From positions 20,324 through 84,323 of the forward strand of contig NZ_MAFC01000031.1 of the NCBI RefSeq assembly GCF_002013465.1: a DNA stretch of 64,000 nt, in the 5' to 3' direction. Position numbers and translations under genes: made by a program. Shown piece after piece: positions 44,166 to 52,312 of this stretch; the first letter of the stretch is position 1; each line of letters begins with the position of its first letter. The notes beneath the pieces were generated by a model that made no database searches, was not told the DNA's origin, and saw only the letters and a list, made by a program, of their open reading frames with translations. The stretch is from Mycobacterium sp. D16R12. Its GTDB lineage: Bacteria; Actinomycetota; Actinomycetes; Mycobacteriales; Mycobacteriaceae.

Positions 44166-46025
44166 CTACCGCGCCGTCAGGTCGTAGACGTCGACGTCAT
44201 CGATGGTCTGTTTGGTGAAGGTGTTCTGTACCCACTCACGGATGGACTTCGAGGTCTCACTGCCGGGGGCGCCGAATCCCTCGCCGCCGTGATTGGTGCG
44301 CTCCCCATCTAAGAAGAAATGGATCTGCCCGTCGGCCACGTACTGCTGGAACTGCGCCAGCGTCGGTGACGGATCGGTTCCGTTGAATCCACCGATGGGC
44401 ATGACGGGCCGACCCGTGGACAGCTGGTATCCCGACGCCTGGTTGGAGCCCACCGCGGCGGCCACCCAGGTGTAGCGGTCGGCGTTGCCCTCCAGCGCGG
44501 CAACAATATTGGGGCCAGGATCGCTTCCGTCCAGCAGACCGCCACCACGTGGGGAACCGCGCTCGAATTCTGGTCGATGCTCTCGCTCGGGCATATCCGG
44601 GAAGTCCGGGAAACCGCCCCCCTTGACCTCGGGCCCAGCCGACGGAAGCGCTCCACTGTGCGGCGTCGCGATGGTCTGGATCGAGTAGGCGACAGGACCG
44701 GCGAGCGCCACCATGAGCGCGATGGCAACGACAGCCCTGGGATATCTGTTCAGGACGATGCCCAGGAGTGCGACCGTTCCCAGGGCCAGAACCGCCCAGC
44801 GCAGCCACGGCTGAAACTCCGGTGAGCGGCCCAGCAGGATCCAGGCCATGACGGCAGTAAGAACCACAGTTGCGGCCAGAGACGCTCTTACCCAGGTTCT
44901 TTCGCGCTCCTGCCAGGCCAGGGATGCGCCCGCGCCCACGAGTGCGGCAACAGCGGGTGCCAGCGCCACCGAGTAGTAGGGATGGAATATGCCCTGCATG
45001 TAACTGAACACGGCGCCCGTGGTGAGCACCCACAATCCGAAGACAAGCAGCACCGCCCGACGCGCGTCCATCCGGGATTCCTTGCTCAGCAAGACCAATC
45101 CCAACACGGCAAAGACCAGTGCCGTCGGAAGCAGCCAGGCGATCTGCCCACCCAGCGCGGGTTGGAACAACCTGCCGATCCCGGGTTCGCTTCCGAAGTG
45201 GCCGCCGAAGCCGTACATCTCATCGCGCGGGCCCGAGGCACTGCCCTTCTCATTACCGTTGATGCGGCCCAGCCCGTTGTAGCCGAGGGTGAGCTCGAGG
45301 ATCGAGTTGTCGGGCGATCCGCCGATCCACGGGCGCGAGCCGGGTGGCCACAGCTCGACCGTGACGATCCACCATCCCGCCGAAACCACCGCCGCGGCAG
45401 CCGCTCCGATGAGCTGCGCTAGGCGCTTCCCGACACCCACGGGCCCGGCGATCAGATAGGTCAGTGCGATGGGCGGGATGACGAGCAGGACCTGCAGCTG
45501 CTTGGTCAGGAAACCGAGTCCGACCAGCGCGCCGACCAGCAGCAGCCAGCGGGTGCGGCCATCGTCGATGGCGCGCAACATCGCCCACACCGCGGCGATC
45601 ATCAGAAAGACCAGCAGCGCGTCCGGATTGTTGAAACGGAACATCAGTACCGCCACCGGTGTGACCGCGAGTACCAGCCCTGCCAGCAGACCGGCCCGGT
45701 GCCCGAAGTACCGGCGAATGGTCAGGTACAGCAGGCCGACCGATGCCACACCCAGAAGCACCTGGGGCACCAGAATGCTCCAGCTGCTCAGCCCGAAGAT
45801 GCGCACCGAAAGTTCCATGAGCCACAGCGAGGCGGGGGGTTTGTCGACGGTGATCGAGTTCGCGGCGTCCGAGGATCCGAAGAACGCGGCCTTCCAGGAT
45901 ACCGAACCCGCTTGCACCGCAGCCGAATAAAAGGAGTTGGCCCAGCCGTTGGAGCCGAGGTTGACCAGGTATGCCGCCGCGGTGCCGATCAGCAGAAGAC
46001 CAACGCTGATCCGCTCCCGGATCAT
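44166..46025 (-). CDS. Polytopic glycosyltransferase (ArnT/GT39-like)
   Basis: Protein of 619 residues from the ATG at 46025. About 11-12 membrane helices in the first 450 residues, with the external motif ITVDKPPASLWLMEL typical of ArnT/YkcB-like lipid-linked sugar transferases. A soluble C-terminal domain (about 480-619) contains a Gly/Pro/charged linker. It should take a sugar from a polyprenyl-phosphate donor and attach it outside the membrane. Its ATG overlaps the stop of the GT2-GtrA gene by four bases, the order seen in ykcC-ykcB type pairs. Acceptor unknown. Confidence 0.85.
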   Translation of the reverse strand: MIRERISVGLLLIGTAAAYLVNLGSNGWANSFYSAAVQAGSVSWKAAFFGSSDAANSITVDKPPASLWLMELSVRIFGLSSWSILVPQVLLGVASVGLLYLTIRRYFGHRAGLLAGLVLAVTPVAVLMFRFNNPDALLVFLMIAAVWAMLRAIDDGRTRWLLLVGALVGLGFLTKQLQVLLVIPPIALTYLIAGPVGVGKRLAQLIGAAAAAVVSAGWWIVTVELWPPGSRPWIGGSPDNSILELTLGYNGLGRINGNEKGSASGPRDEMYGFGGHFGSEPGIGRLFQPALGGQIAWLLPTALVFAVLGLVLLSKESRMDARRAVLLVFGLWVLTTGAVFSYMQGIFHPYYSVALAPAVAALVGAGASLAWQERERTWVRASLAATVVLTAVMAWILLGRSPEFQPWLRWAVLALGTVALLGIVLNRYPRAVVAIALMVALAGPVAYSIQTIATPHSGALPSAGPEVKGGGFPDFPDMPEREHRPEFERGSPRGGGLLDGSDPGPNIVAALEGNADRYTWVAAAVGSNQASGYQLSTGRPVMPIGGFNGTDPSPTLAQFQQYVADGQIHFFLDGERTNHGGEGFGAPGSETSKSIREWVQNTFTKQTIDDVDVYDLTAR

Positions 46026-47245
46026 CGTTCGTTCGCGCTTCTGAACACCCAACGCAATCCGACGAACCGAATCAGGGTCGCGACCAGGTTGGCGACGGTC
46101 AGCACAATCAGCAGCAGGTGCTTGGAGGCGTCCGGAACCAGGTGGTGCATCGCGACAAGCGAGCCGCTGGTCAAGGCCAACCCGATGCCGAAGATGACAA
46201 GCCCCTGGAACTGATGCTTGGCAACGTTGCGCCGCCCCCGCACCCCAAAGGTGAAGAACCTGTTGGCCGAGGTGTTGAGCACCGCGGTGATGAGCAGCGC
46301 CAGGAAATTGGCGGCCTGATCCCCCACCGCCCCGTGCAGGACCAGGAACAGTAGCGCGTAGGCCAATGTGCTTGCCACACCAATGATTCCGAATCGCACC
46401 AGCTGGCCGACCATTCCGGGAGGCACACCCTCGACGAGTGGTTCACGGCCGAGGCTGTGGCGAAGCTCGTCGAGCGGCAGGGTGCCCAGCATCAGCGCCC
46501 GGCCCAACCGCCAGATCCCGAGCAGGTCCTTGCGCACGGTGTCGACGATGTCGACCCGGCTGTCGGGGTCATCCACCCAGTCGACCGGTACCTCGTGAAT
46601 GCGCAGGCCGACACGCTCGGCCAGCACCAGCAGCTCGGTGTCGAAGAACCATTCCTTGTCCTCGACAAGCGGAAGTAGTTGGCGCGCGACGTCGGTGCGG
46701 ATCGCCTTGAAGCCGCACTGGGCGTCGGAGAACCTCACCTGCAGCGAAGCGTGCAGGATGAGGTTGTAGGTCCGTGAGATGAACTCACGTTTGGGTCCGC
46801 GGACCACGCGTGAGTTGCGGTTGAGCCGCGACCCGTAGGCGACATCCGAGTGGCCCGAGATCAGTGGTGCGACAAGCGGCATCAGCGCGTTGAGGTCAGT
46901 GGACAGGTCCACATCGCAGTAGGCGACAACCTCGGCGTCCGAGGACAGCCACGCCGCGGCCAGAGCGCGGCCCCGGCCCTTCTCCTCCAGGTGCAGCACG
47001 TCAACGCCGCCAAGCTCGCCGGCAAGCCGATGCGCGATCTGCAGGGTGCGATCGGTACTGGCGTTGTCGGCGATGGTGATGCGCGCCGTGTACGGCACCT
47101 CGTTGGACAGGAACGCGTGCAGACGGCGCACGCACGGTTCCAGGTCGTTTTCCTCGTTGTACACGGGGATCACGATGTCGAGGGTCGTCGCGAGTACTGC
47201 GGTCGGTGCCGTCGCGGTCTCGATCGGCTGCATCACACTGGTCAC
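46022..47245 (-). CDS. GT2 polyprenyl-phosphate sugar transferase fused to GtrA membrane domain
   Basis: Protein of 407 residues. Residues 20-250 form a GT-A domain (DIVIPVYNEENDLEPCVRRL; DNASTDRT; the DxD-like CDVDLSTD; DAQCGFKAIR), as in dolichyl-phosphate mannose/glucose synthases. Residues about 280-400 form a four-helix GtrA flippase-like domain (LVRFGIIGVASTLAYALLFLVL). One protein could therefore make the lipid-linked sugar and help flip it, handing it to the overlapping GT39-like enzyme. Confidence 0.88.
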   Translation of the reverse strand: MTSVMQPIETATAPTAVLATTLDIVIPVYNEENDLEPCVRRLHAFLSNEVPYTARITIADNASTDRTLQIAHRLAGELGGVDVLHLEEKGRGRALAAAWLSSDAEVVAYCDVDLSTDLNALMPLVAPLISGHSDVAYGSRLNRNSRVVRGPKREFISRTYNLILHASLQVRFSDAQCGFKAIRTDVARQLLPLVEDKEWFFDTELLVLAERVGLRIHEVPVDWVDDPDSRVDIVDTVRKDLLGIWRLGRALMLGTLPLDELRHSLGREPLVEGVPPGMVGQLVRFGIIGVASTLAYALLFLVLHGAVGDQAANFLALLITAVLNTSANRFFTFGVRGRRNVAKHQFQGLVIFGIGLALTSGSLVAMHHLVPDASKHLLLIVLTVANLVATLIRFVGLRWVFRSANER

Positions 47246-47307
47246 ATCAGTGACAATGGTTGCCGCGGCTCTGATGCGACTGGGTCGCCACTGTGAGTTT
47301 CCTGTGA

Positions 47308-47818
47308 GGGATTACCGCCGCGAGCTTTCCACCTCCCGGGCTGACTGTCGGTGGGGAGGACAGCATCTTCGATCTCGACGAGAGCGATATTCCGCTCGAT
47401 GTCCGCCGCTTCCTGCTGGAGCGCGACCTGACGGCCATCGCCGGAATAGTGCCCATCCTCTTTGGTGGGGTGATGCCGCCGGGCGCACGCGTGATACTTC
47501 GGACGGACAGGGACACACCCCTGCGTCTCCTCACCGAACTGCTCGCCGTCGAATTCGAGTCGCCGCGCAATGCCCTGGTGTTCCCGACCCAGCTGCTAGC
47601 GGCGCCGCTGCCGACCGCCGACCCACACACGGCGGCCTTGTGCGTGCGCCAGTGCGAGGAGCTGCTGGAACAGCGGCGGTCCCGCGACGGTATCGCCGGC
47701 GTGGTACGCAACCAGCTGCTCCGAGGTTTCCGACCGTCTGGGGTACTCCGAACCAGCGGCATTCACACATGCCTACACGCGCTGGCACGGCTCACCACCG
47801 AGCGCGCACGCACCCTGA
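47308..47818 (+). pseudogene. Decayed AraC-family regulator (internal deletion and frameshift)
   Basis: Frame 1 from just after the stop at 47305 reads through an arabinose-binding-type sensor domain (DESDIPLDVRRFLLERDL; ESPRNALVFPTQLLAAPLP; CEELLEQRRSRDGIAGVVRNQLL) up to about 47721. From 47723 the next frame gives EVSDRLGYSEPAAFTHAYTRW and ends at 47816-47818, which is the end of an AraC second helix-turn-helix. About 50 residues that should hold the first helix-turn-helix are missing and the frame changes at the join. There is no normal start codon before 47449, so the front is also damaged. It should be non-functional. Confidence 0.78.
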
Positions 47819-47832
47819 TCAAGACTCAAGAT

Positions 47833-47868
47833 CTATTGCTTCATATACGATCGTATTATGTTTGATAG
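47833..47868. promoter_or_regulatory. Three-part operator, copy 1 (hydrolase promoter)
   Basis: CTATTGC (47833-47839), seven bases, ACGATCGT (47847-47854), seven bases, TTGATAG (47862-47868). The centre extends to the 12-base palindrome ATACGATCGTAT. Spacing is identical to the second copy at 51471-51506. It covers TACGAT (47846-47851), a TANNNT -10 box six bases before the ATG at 47858, so binding would block a leaderless promoter. Confidence 0.6.
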
Positions 47869-48916
47869 TTTCGGCATTTCTCTCCACCGTTCGAATCCTC
47901 GGAACAAGCGGCTTCTCGTCACCTTGGCCGGTGTTGTCGCGCTGGTCTTGAGTGCCGGTGGCTGGGTGATGTACGCGAACGACTTCGCGATAAGGACGCA
48001 GCGGTTGACCATTCCCGGCTCAACCGAGCCGCTTGAGGCAACACTCGCATTGCCCCAGCACGGCGACGGACCATTCGGCCTGGTGGTATTCGTGCACGGC
48101 GACGGTGCGGCGAATGCGACCCGGGACGGCTTCTACGAGCCGATCTGGGATTCATTCGCCAAGGCGGGCTATGCCTCGCTGTCCTGGAACAAGCCGGGAG
48201 GCGATGGGGCACCGGGGAACTGGCTGAATCAAAGCATGCACGACCGGGCCGCCGAGGCGGAGGCGGCGATCGACTGGGCCCGCCAGCGCGCCGATATCGA
48301 CCCGCGACGGATCGGCATGTGGGGCATAAGCCAAGGCGGGTGGGTGATACCCGAGGTTGCCGCGCATCGGCCGGAACTACAGTTCGTGATTCTCGTTGGC
48401 GTGGCCATCAATTGGCTACGCCAGGGCAAGTACAACCTGCTTGCCGACCTGCGGCACCGCAGAGCCTCCGGATCCGAAATCGAGGCCGCGCTGAGCCGCC
48501 GAGAGAAGTCGCTGCAACCACTGCGCGACAATGCCACCTACGAGAAATATTTGGCATCCCAACAGGATTCGGATCCGATGTCGGCTGATCGGTGGAATTT
48601 TGTGCACAAGAACTATCGGTCCGATGTGACCGACACCCTGCCGCAGGTCAAGGTGCCGGTCCTCCTCGCCCTCGGCGACGAGGATCTCAACGTCGATGTC
48701 GACGAGACCGAGCAGGTCTACCGGCGGGCACTGGCGCCACAGCAGCTGACGGTGCAGCGGTATCCGAAAGCGTCGCACAACATCGTCAAGGCAGATCTGG
48801 ACAACGACCAGAGTTGGCGTTCAACGATGGTCGCGGTGTTCTCACCGCATTCGCTCTACGCTCCGGGCTATTTGGATGACCTGCGGAATTATGTTGCGGT
48901 ACAAGCTGTGCGCTGA
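47858..48916 (+). CDS. Membrane-anchored alpha/beta hydrolase
   Basis: Protein of 352 residues. One N-terminal membrane segment (RLLVTLAGVVALVLSAGGWVM), then an alpha/beta hydrolase domain: oxyanion VVFVHGDGAAN, nucleophile elbow GMWGISQGGWV, late Asp in LLALGDEDLNVD and His in YPKASHNIV. It belongs with S9/DLH-like esterases and peptidases; the substrate is not evident. It is probably outside the membrane, tethered. The ATG lies inside the operator and six bases after a -10 box, suggesting leaderless translation. A small membrane protein gene follows in the same direction after two bases. Confidence 0.8.
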   Translation: MFDSFGISLHRSNPRNKRLLVTLAGVVALVLSAGGWVMYANDFAIRTQRLTIPGSTEPLEATLALPQHGDGPFGLVVFVHGDGAANATRDGFYEPIWDSFAKAGYASLSWNKPGGDGAPGNWLNQSMHDRAAEAEAAIDWARQRADIDPRRIGMWGISQGGWVIPEVAAHRPELQFVILVGVAINWLRQGKYNLLADLRHRRASGSEIEAALSRREKSLQPLRDNATYEKYLASQQDSDPMSADRWNFVHKNYRSDVTDTLPQVKVPVLLALGDEDLNVDVDETEQVYRRALAPQQLTVQRYPKASHNIVKADLDNDQSWRSTMVAVFSPHSLYAPGYLDDLRNYVAVQAVR

Positions 48917-48918
48917 GC

Positions 48919-49305
48919 ATGCGGAACAAGATGAGTGCGACGCGGCGGCTCGCCTTCTACGAAGCCGCGGGTGCCGTAACACTGGCGGTGGCGACGATGC
49001 CCTTCTCCTCACCGTGGAGGGGCGCTCCACCACTGTGGGTCCAGCTGCTCGGCCTGACGTTTCTGCTCGGAATGTTCGCCGTCAAGTTGCTTGTCCTGCG
49101 CCGAATCACCGCCGCAGTGACATTTGCGAACCTCAACAACGTTCTACGCCTTCGCCTGGCCATCGGCATGTACGCGTTGGCGGTCTTCACACTCTCTCCG
49201 CTGCCACCATCATGGGGTTGGTTCTGGTTTGCGCTGACGGTTCTTGGCGCCGTGCTGGGCTGCGCGACGATCGTGCGGATGACGCGCGCCGAACGACTCA
49301 GATGA
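48919..49305 (+). CDS. Small four-helix membrane protein, function unknown
   Basis: Protein of 128 residues with about four hydrophobic helices (AGAVTLAVATMPF; WVQLLGLTFLLGMFAVKLLVL; LAIGMYALAVFTLSPLP; WFWFALTVLGAVLGCATIV) and a basic C-terminus. No family recognised. It begins two bases after the hydrolase stop and is likely co-expressed with it. The last eight bases overlap the PaaX-type gene on the other strand. Confidence 0.7.
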   Translation: MRNKMSATRRLAFYEAAGAVTLAVATMPFSSPWRGAPPLWVQLLGLTFLLGMFAVKLLVLRRITAAVTFANLNNVLRLRLAIGMYALAVFTLSPLPPSWGWFWFALTVLGAVLGCATIVRMTRAERLR

Positions 49306-50158
49306 CCTGCCGAATGGCCTCGGCGTACCAACCGAACAATTTAATGGGTTGTTCGGCTTCGTATTTCGCAAACTCTCCCCAGCACGCGGCGACCGCCGCC
49401 CGGGCCGCCGTGCCCACCCAGGGCTGCGGGAGCAGCTGCGGCGGTAAGAGCGGGTCGGGTTCGACCGCCTGGGTGAACTCTGCCGCCAGCGCAACGGCGA
49501 GAGTGAGAATCTCGGTCTGCGACGCGGTGCGCAATGCGGGAAGAATCCCTTCCGCCACCGCCAGGAGCGTGCGGTGCCGGTCGGCGATCGCGTTGATCGG
49601 CCATAGCCGCTCAGCCAGCTCACGGGCCCCTGATTGGCCACCGAGCTTGAGGTCTGTCGTGGTGAACATCGTGACGTGATCGGCCACGCCGAGCTGTTCC
49701 GCCGTCTCCCCGATACGGGCCTCCCAGCCATTGGCGCACACATACAGGCCACCCTGGATCGGCGCGCCACCCAACCGAAGGATGCTGTCGCGCATGGCAT
49801 CGCGCGCCGGGCGGGCCGATTCGGGTACCGCGAACGCGACAAGATGCCAGTGGCCATCCCACGGGGCAAGGCCGCGATCCTGCTCGTACATGTAGCGCAC
49901 GAATTCCAGATCCGGCTCGAGGGTGCTTCTCGTCGCCCCCGTGGCATGCAGAATCGCCTTGCGGCCCCGCCCCTCCTGCGTGAAACGACCTTCGGCGACA
50001 AGGCGTTTGATACATAGGCGGACCTGTTGGTCACTCATGCCGAGAATATTGGCGACGTCGTAGAGCTCGCCGGCGGCAATGGTCGCGTCCTCGCGGATCA
50101 TGCTCTCGACCACACTGCGGGTGGAGACATCAGAGTTCAGGACGTGTTCGATGTCCAA
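49298..50158 (-). CDS. PaaX-family transcriptional regulator
   Basis: Protein of 286 residues. N-terminal winged helix (TIAAGELYDVANILGMSDQQVRLCIKRLVAEGRFTQEGRGRK), middle domain starting WDGHWHLVAFAVPESARPARDAMRDSILRLGGAPIQGGLYV, which matches the PaaX pattern, and a helical C-terminal domain. PaaX in enterobacteria represses phenylacetate genes and responds to phenylacetyl-CoA; no such genes are here, so another CoA ester may be the ligand. The start is a TTG at 50158, supported by GAGGTGA just upstream. It lies between the two operator copies. Confidence 0.82.
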   Translation of the reverse strand: MDIEHVLNSDVSTRSVVESMIREDATIAAGELYDVANILGMSDQQVRLCIKRLVAEGRFTQEGRGRKAILHATGATRSTLEPDLEFVRYMYEQDRGLAPWDGHWHLVAFAVPESARPARDAMRDSILRLGGAPIQGGLYVCANGWEARIGETAEQLGVADHVTMFTTTDLKLGGQSGARELAERLWPINAIADRHRTLLAVAEGILPALRTASQTEILTLAVALAAEFTQAVEPDPLLPPQLLPQPWVGTAARAAVAACWGEFAKYEAEQPIKLFGWYAEAIRQVI

Positions 50159-50227
50159 ACGTTCACCTCACGAAGCCGCCGCCACATTGTGTTCAACCAT
50201 CCTACGTTCGGTGGAACCCCGATCGAA

Positions 50228-51457
50228 TCAAGGCAGCGGCGCCTGCTCAACCAGGTACGGCGAGACCCCACCGTCGCACCCGAGTGCGACACCGAGATCG
50301 GCGAAGAACCGCTGCGGCTCGATGACCGCCTCGGGCGGGTGAACTCCCGCGCGACGCGCCGTGCCGTCGATCACCTGTGCCATGCCCAGGGCTAAGGGCA
50401 CCCCGGTGATGCGAGCCATATCGCGCAACGCACTCCTGATCGGTTGCGATTGCGGACCAGTCATGTTCAGTCGAGCGACCACGGCACAGCGATCACCCTG
50501 CCGCTCACCCGTGACCGCCGCGAAAAACGGCGGGAGCGTACCGGGGCCCCGCAGGCGCAGCGCTGCCCAGGCGGAGCGCACCGCGCGACGCCACCCCGGC
50601 ACCGCGAACGCAACCGCGGCCTGTTCCAGCGTGAGCATCCCGGCGTCGATATCGCGACGCAACGCGTCGAGATATGCCACCGTCCACGGTTTGATGACCA
50701 TGAGGTTCAGTGCGGTGCCGGTCGGTTTCAGACTGCGTCGCAACGTGATCGGCTCCGGATGCCCGATCGAGTAGGCGGTGCCCCGGTGCCCCGCGGGCAG
50801 GTCCAACACGACCGGGCTCAACGGACGCTGCTCGATGAGTTGCCCGGCACCCACCGCGGTGATCGTGCCGCTGGCCTGCTCCATCCAATGCACGGCCGCG
50901 GCGGTGGGCCGGCCGCCTGAGCTCAACAACTGGGACTTAGCTTCGGTGTCGTCGCCGTCGGTGCCGACATCCACCGGCCACGCCGTGTAGACATCGTGGA
51001 TCGAATCGAATCCTGTTGCGGCGATGGCGGCAAGCAGGTTACTGATCCCGGGACTTGCGCCCATACCGATCACCGCACACACCTCGTGTTCGCGTGCCAA
51101 CTCGTCCAGGTCGAGCATCTGCAACGTCGGCTCCCAGTCGTCGCAGATGTCGAGATAGTGCGTTCGGGTTTCGATCGCCGCACGCAGCACCGTCAATCCG
51201 AAACGGAAGTACGGACCAACGGTGTTCAGAACGAGATCCATCGGTTCCAGGACTGCACGCAGCGCCGCCTCGTCGGTGACATCGACCTCGACGGCTCGGA
51301 CCGGTATGCGGCCCTCCCCCAACTGTCGCGCCAATCCTTCCGCAGCACCGAGGTCCCGGTCAGCGATGACGATCTCCTGGACGCCCGATATTTCGCGAGC
51401 GGTACGCACGGCAACAGCACCCATGGCGCCCGCCCCACCCAAAGCTAAAACCTTCAT
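50228..51457 (-). CDS. Saccharopine dehydrogenase-like NAD(P) oxidoreductase
   Basis: Protein of 409 residues. N-terminal Rossmann motif VLALGGAGAMGAVAVRTA, then LVLNTVGPYFRFGLTVLRAAIE and HYLDICDDWEP, as in the Sacchrp_dh_NADP family, and a long C-terminal domain with GMGASPGISNLLAA. In mycobacteria this family includes trans-acting enoyl reductases for lipids, so lysine metabolism should not be assumed. TACTAT (51469-51464) lies six bases before the ATG, fitting a leaderless start within reach of the operator. Confidence 0.82.
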   Translation of the reverse strand: MKVLALGGAGAMGAVAVRTAREISGVQEIVIADRDLGAAEGLARQLGEGRIPVRAVEVDVTDEAALRAVLEPMDLVLNTVGPYFRFGLTVLRAAIETRTHYLDICDDWEPTLQMLDLDELAREHEVCAVIGMGASPGISNLLAAIAATGFDSIHDVYTAWPVDVGTDGDDTEAKSQLLSSGGRPTAAAVHWMEQASGTITAVGAGQLIEQRPLSPVVLDLPAGHRGTAYSIGHPEPITLRRSLKPTGTALNLMVIKPWTVAYLDALRRDIDAGMLTLEQAAVAFAVPGWRRAVRSAWAALRLRGPGTLPPFFAAVTGERQGDRCAVVARLNMTGPQSQPIRSALRDMARITGVPLALGMAQVIDGTARRAGVHPPEAVIEPQRFFADLGVALGCDGGVSPYLVEQAPLP

Positions 51458-51467
51458 GCACCCATAG

Positions 51468-51509
51468 TACCTATCAATATGAATACGATCGTTTTACTAT
51501 TGATAGGTA
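51468..51509. promoter_or_regulatory. Three-part operator, copy 2 (divergent promoter)
   Basis: Perfect 12-base arms TACCTATCAATA (51468-51479) and TATTGATAGGTA (51498-51509) around an 18-base spacer centred on ACGATCGT (51485-51492). The shared core is CTATCAA-N7-ACGATCGT-N7-TTGATAG at 51471-51506. It sits between the divergent saccharopine-dehydrogenase-like gene and the DUF202 pair, so it can control both. Long arm spacing is consistent with PaaX-type sites; the binder is inferred. Confidence 0.68.
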
Positions 51510-51572
51510 TTGAAGAATATTGAGAAATCAACTGACTCCGGCGCCGGTGCGGTGCTCGGTAAGTTGGGCGGG

Positions 51573-51917
51573 GTGACGGAACCGCCTGAAGATCCCGAGA
51601 TCGACTACCGCTTCACCCTGGCCAACGAGCGCACGTTCCTCTCATGGATCCGCACGGCACTCGGATTGCTCGCCGGCGGCGTCGCGGTCCAGACTCTCGT
51701 CCAACCGTTTCACCATGCCGGAGTCCGGCACGTACTGGCAGCGTCCTGCCTGGCCCTCGCCGTAGTGGTGTCGATTGGGGCATACGTGCACTGGCGCGAT
51801 GTCAAGGAGCGGATGGACCGGGACCAACCACTCAAGGGCACCCTGCTGGTACCCCTACTCGCCGTCAGCATCGGACTGGTCGCGATCCTGGCATCGATCG
51901 CAGTCTTCTACCGATGA
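51573..51917 (+). CDS. DUF202 (YidH-like) membrane protein
   Basis: Protein of 114 residues from the GTG at 51573. Conserved start DYRFTLANERTFLSWIRTALGLLAGGVAV, then three membrane helices. Function unknown for the family; an inner-membrane protein. A TTG at 51510 or GTG at 51552 would lengthen it, but 51510 abuts the operator arm, so 51573 is preferred. It overlaps the second DUF202 gene by four bases (ATGA). Confidence 0.78.
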   Translation: MTEPPEDPEIDYRFTLANERTFLSWIRTALGLLAGGVAVQTLVQPFHHAGVRHVLAASCLALAVVVSIGAYVHWRDVKERMDRDQPLKGTLLVPLLAVSIGLVAILASIAVFYR

Positions 51918-52222
51918 AGGCGGCCCACGAGACCCGCGCCGCCGAACGCACAGCCCTGGCCTGGCTTCGCACCGGGTTGGCCGCCGCCGGAACTGCCGCG
52001 GTTTTCATCACCCACGCACTCATCCACAAACAGACCGCGGGGGCGTCATTGATCGCGACCGGGGTTGTGCTCGGCATCGTCGCCATCAGTACGGTGCGCC
52101 ACCACGCGCTGGCCCGGGGGCACTGGCATCACGGCGGCAAGCCCATCGCACTGACCACTTTGACCGTCGTGGTGGTGATTCTGATGTCGGCCGGAATCGA
52201 TATCTCAAATCTGGGTACGTAG
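51914..52222 (+). CDS. Second DUF202 membrane protein
   Basis: Protein of 102 residues with the same family start, AAERTALAWLRTGLAAAGTAAV, and three membrane helices with a His-rich turn (RHHALARGHWHHGG). The tandem, translationally coupled pair suggests the two form one complex. Function unknown. lpqH follows 90 bp later with its own ribosome site. Confidence 0.8.
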   Translation: MKAAHETRAAERTALAWLRTGLAAAGTAAVFITHALIHKQTAGASLIATGVVLGIVAISTVRHHALARGHWHHGGKPIALTTLTVVVVILMSAGIDISNLGT

Positions 52223-52312
52223 GTATACCTGCGATTCCGCAGACCACACCCCCTCACGACCCCATACTTCTCCTGTTCGGCTCCACCCCTCATCACATAT
52301 AAGGAGAACGCT

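Noticed and set aside
47449..47865. Calling the frame at 47449-47865 an intact 138-residue protein
   Set aside because: The same frame is protein-like upstream of 47449 without a start codon, and after 47722 the conserved AraC sequence continues in another frame, so it is a pseudogene.
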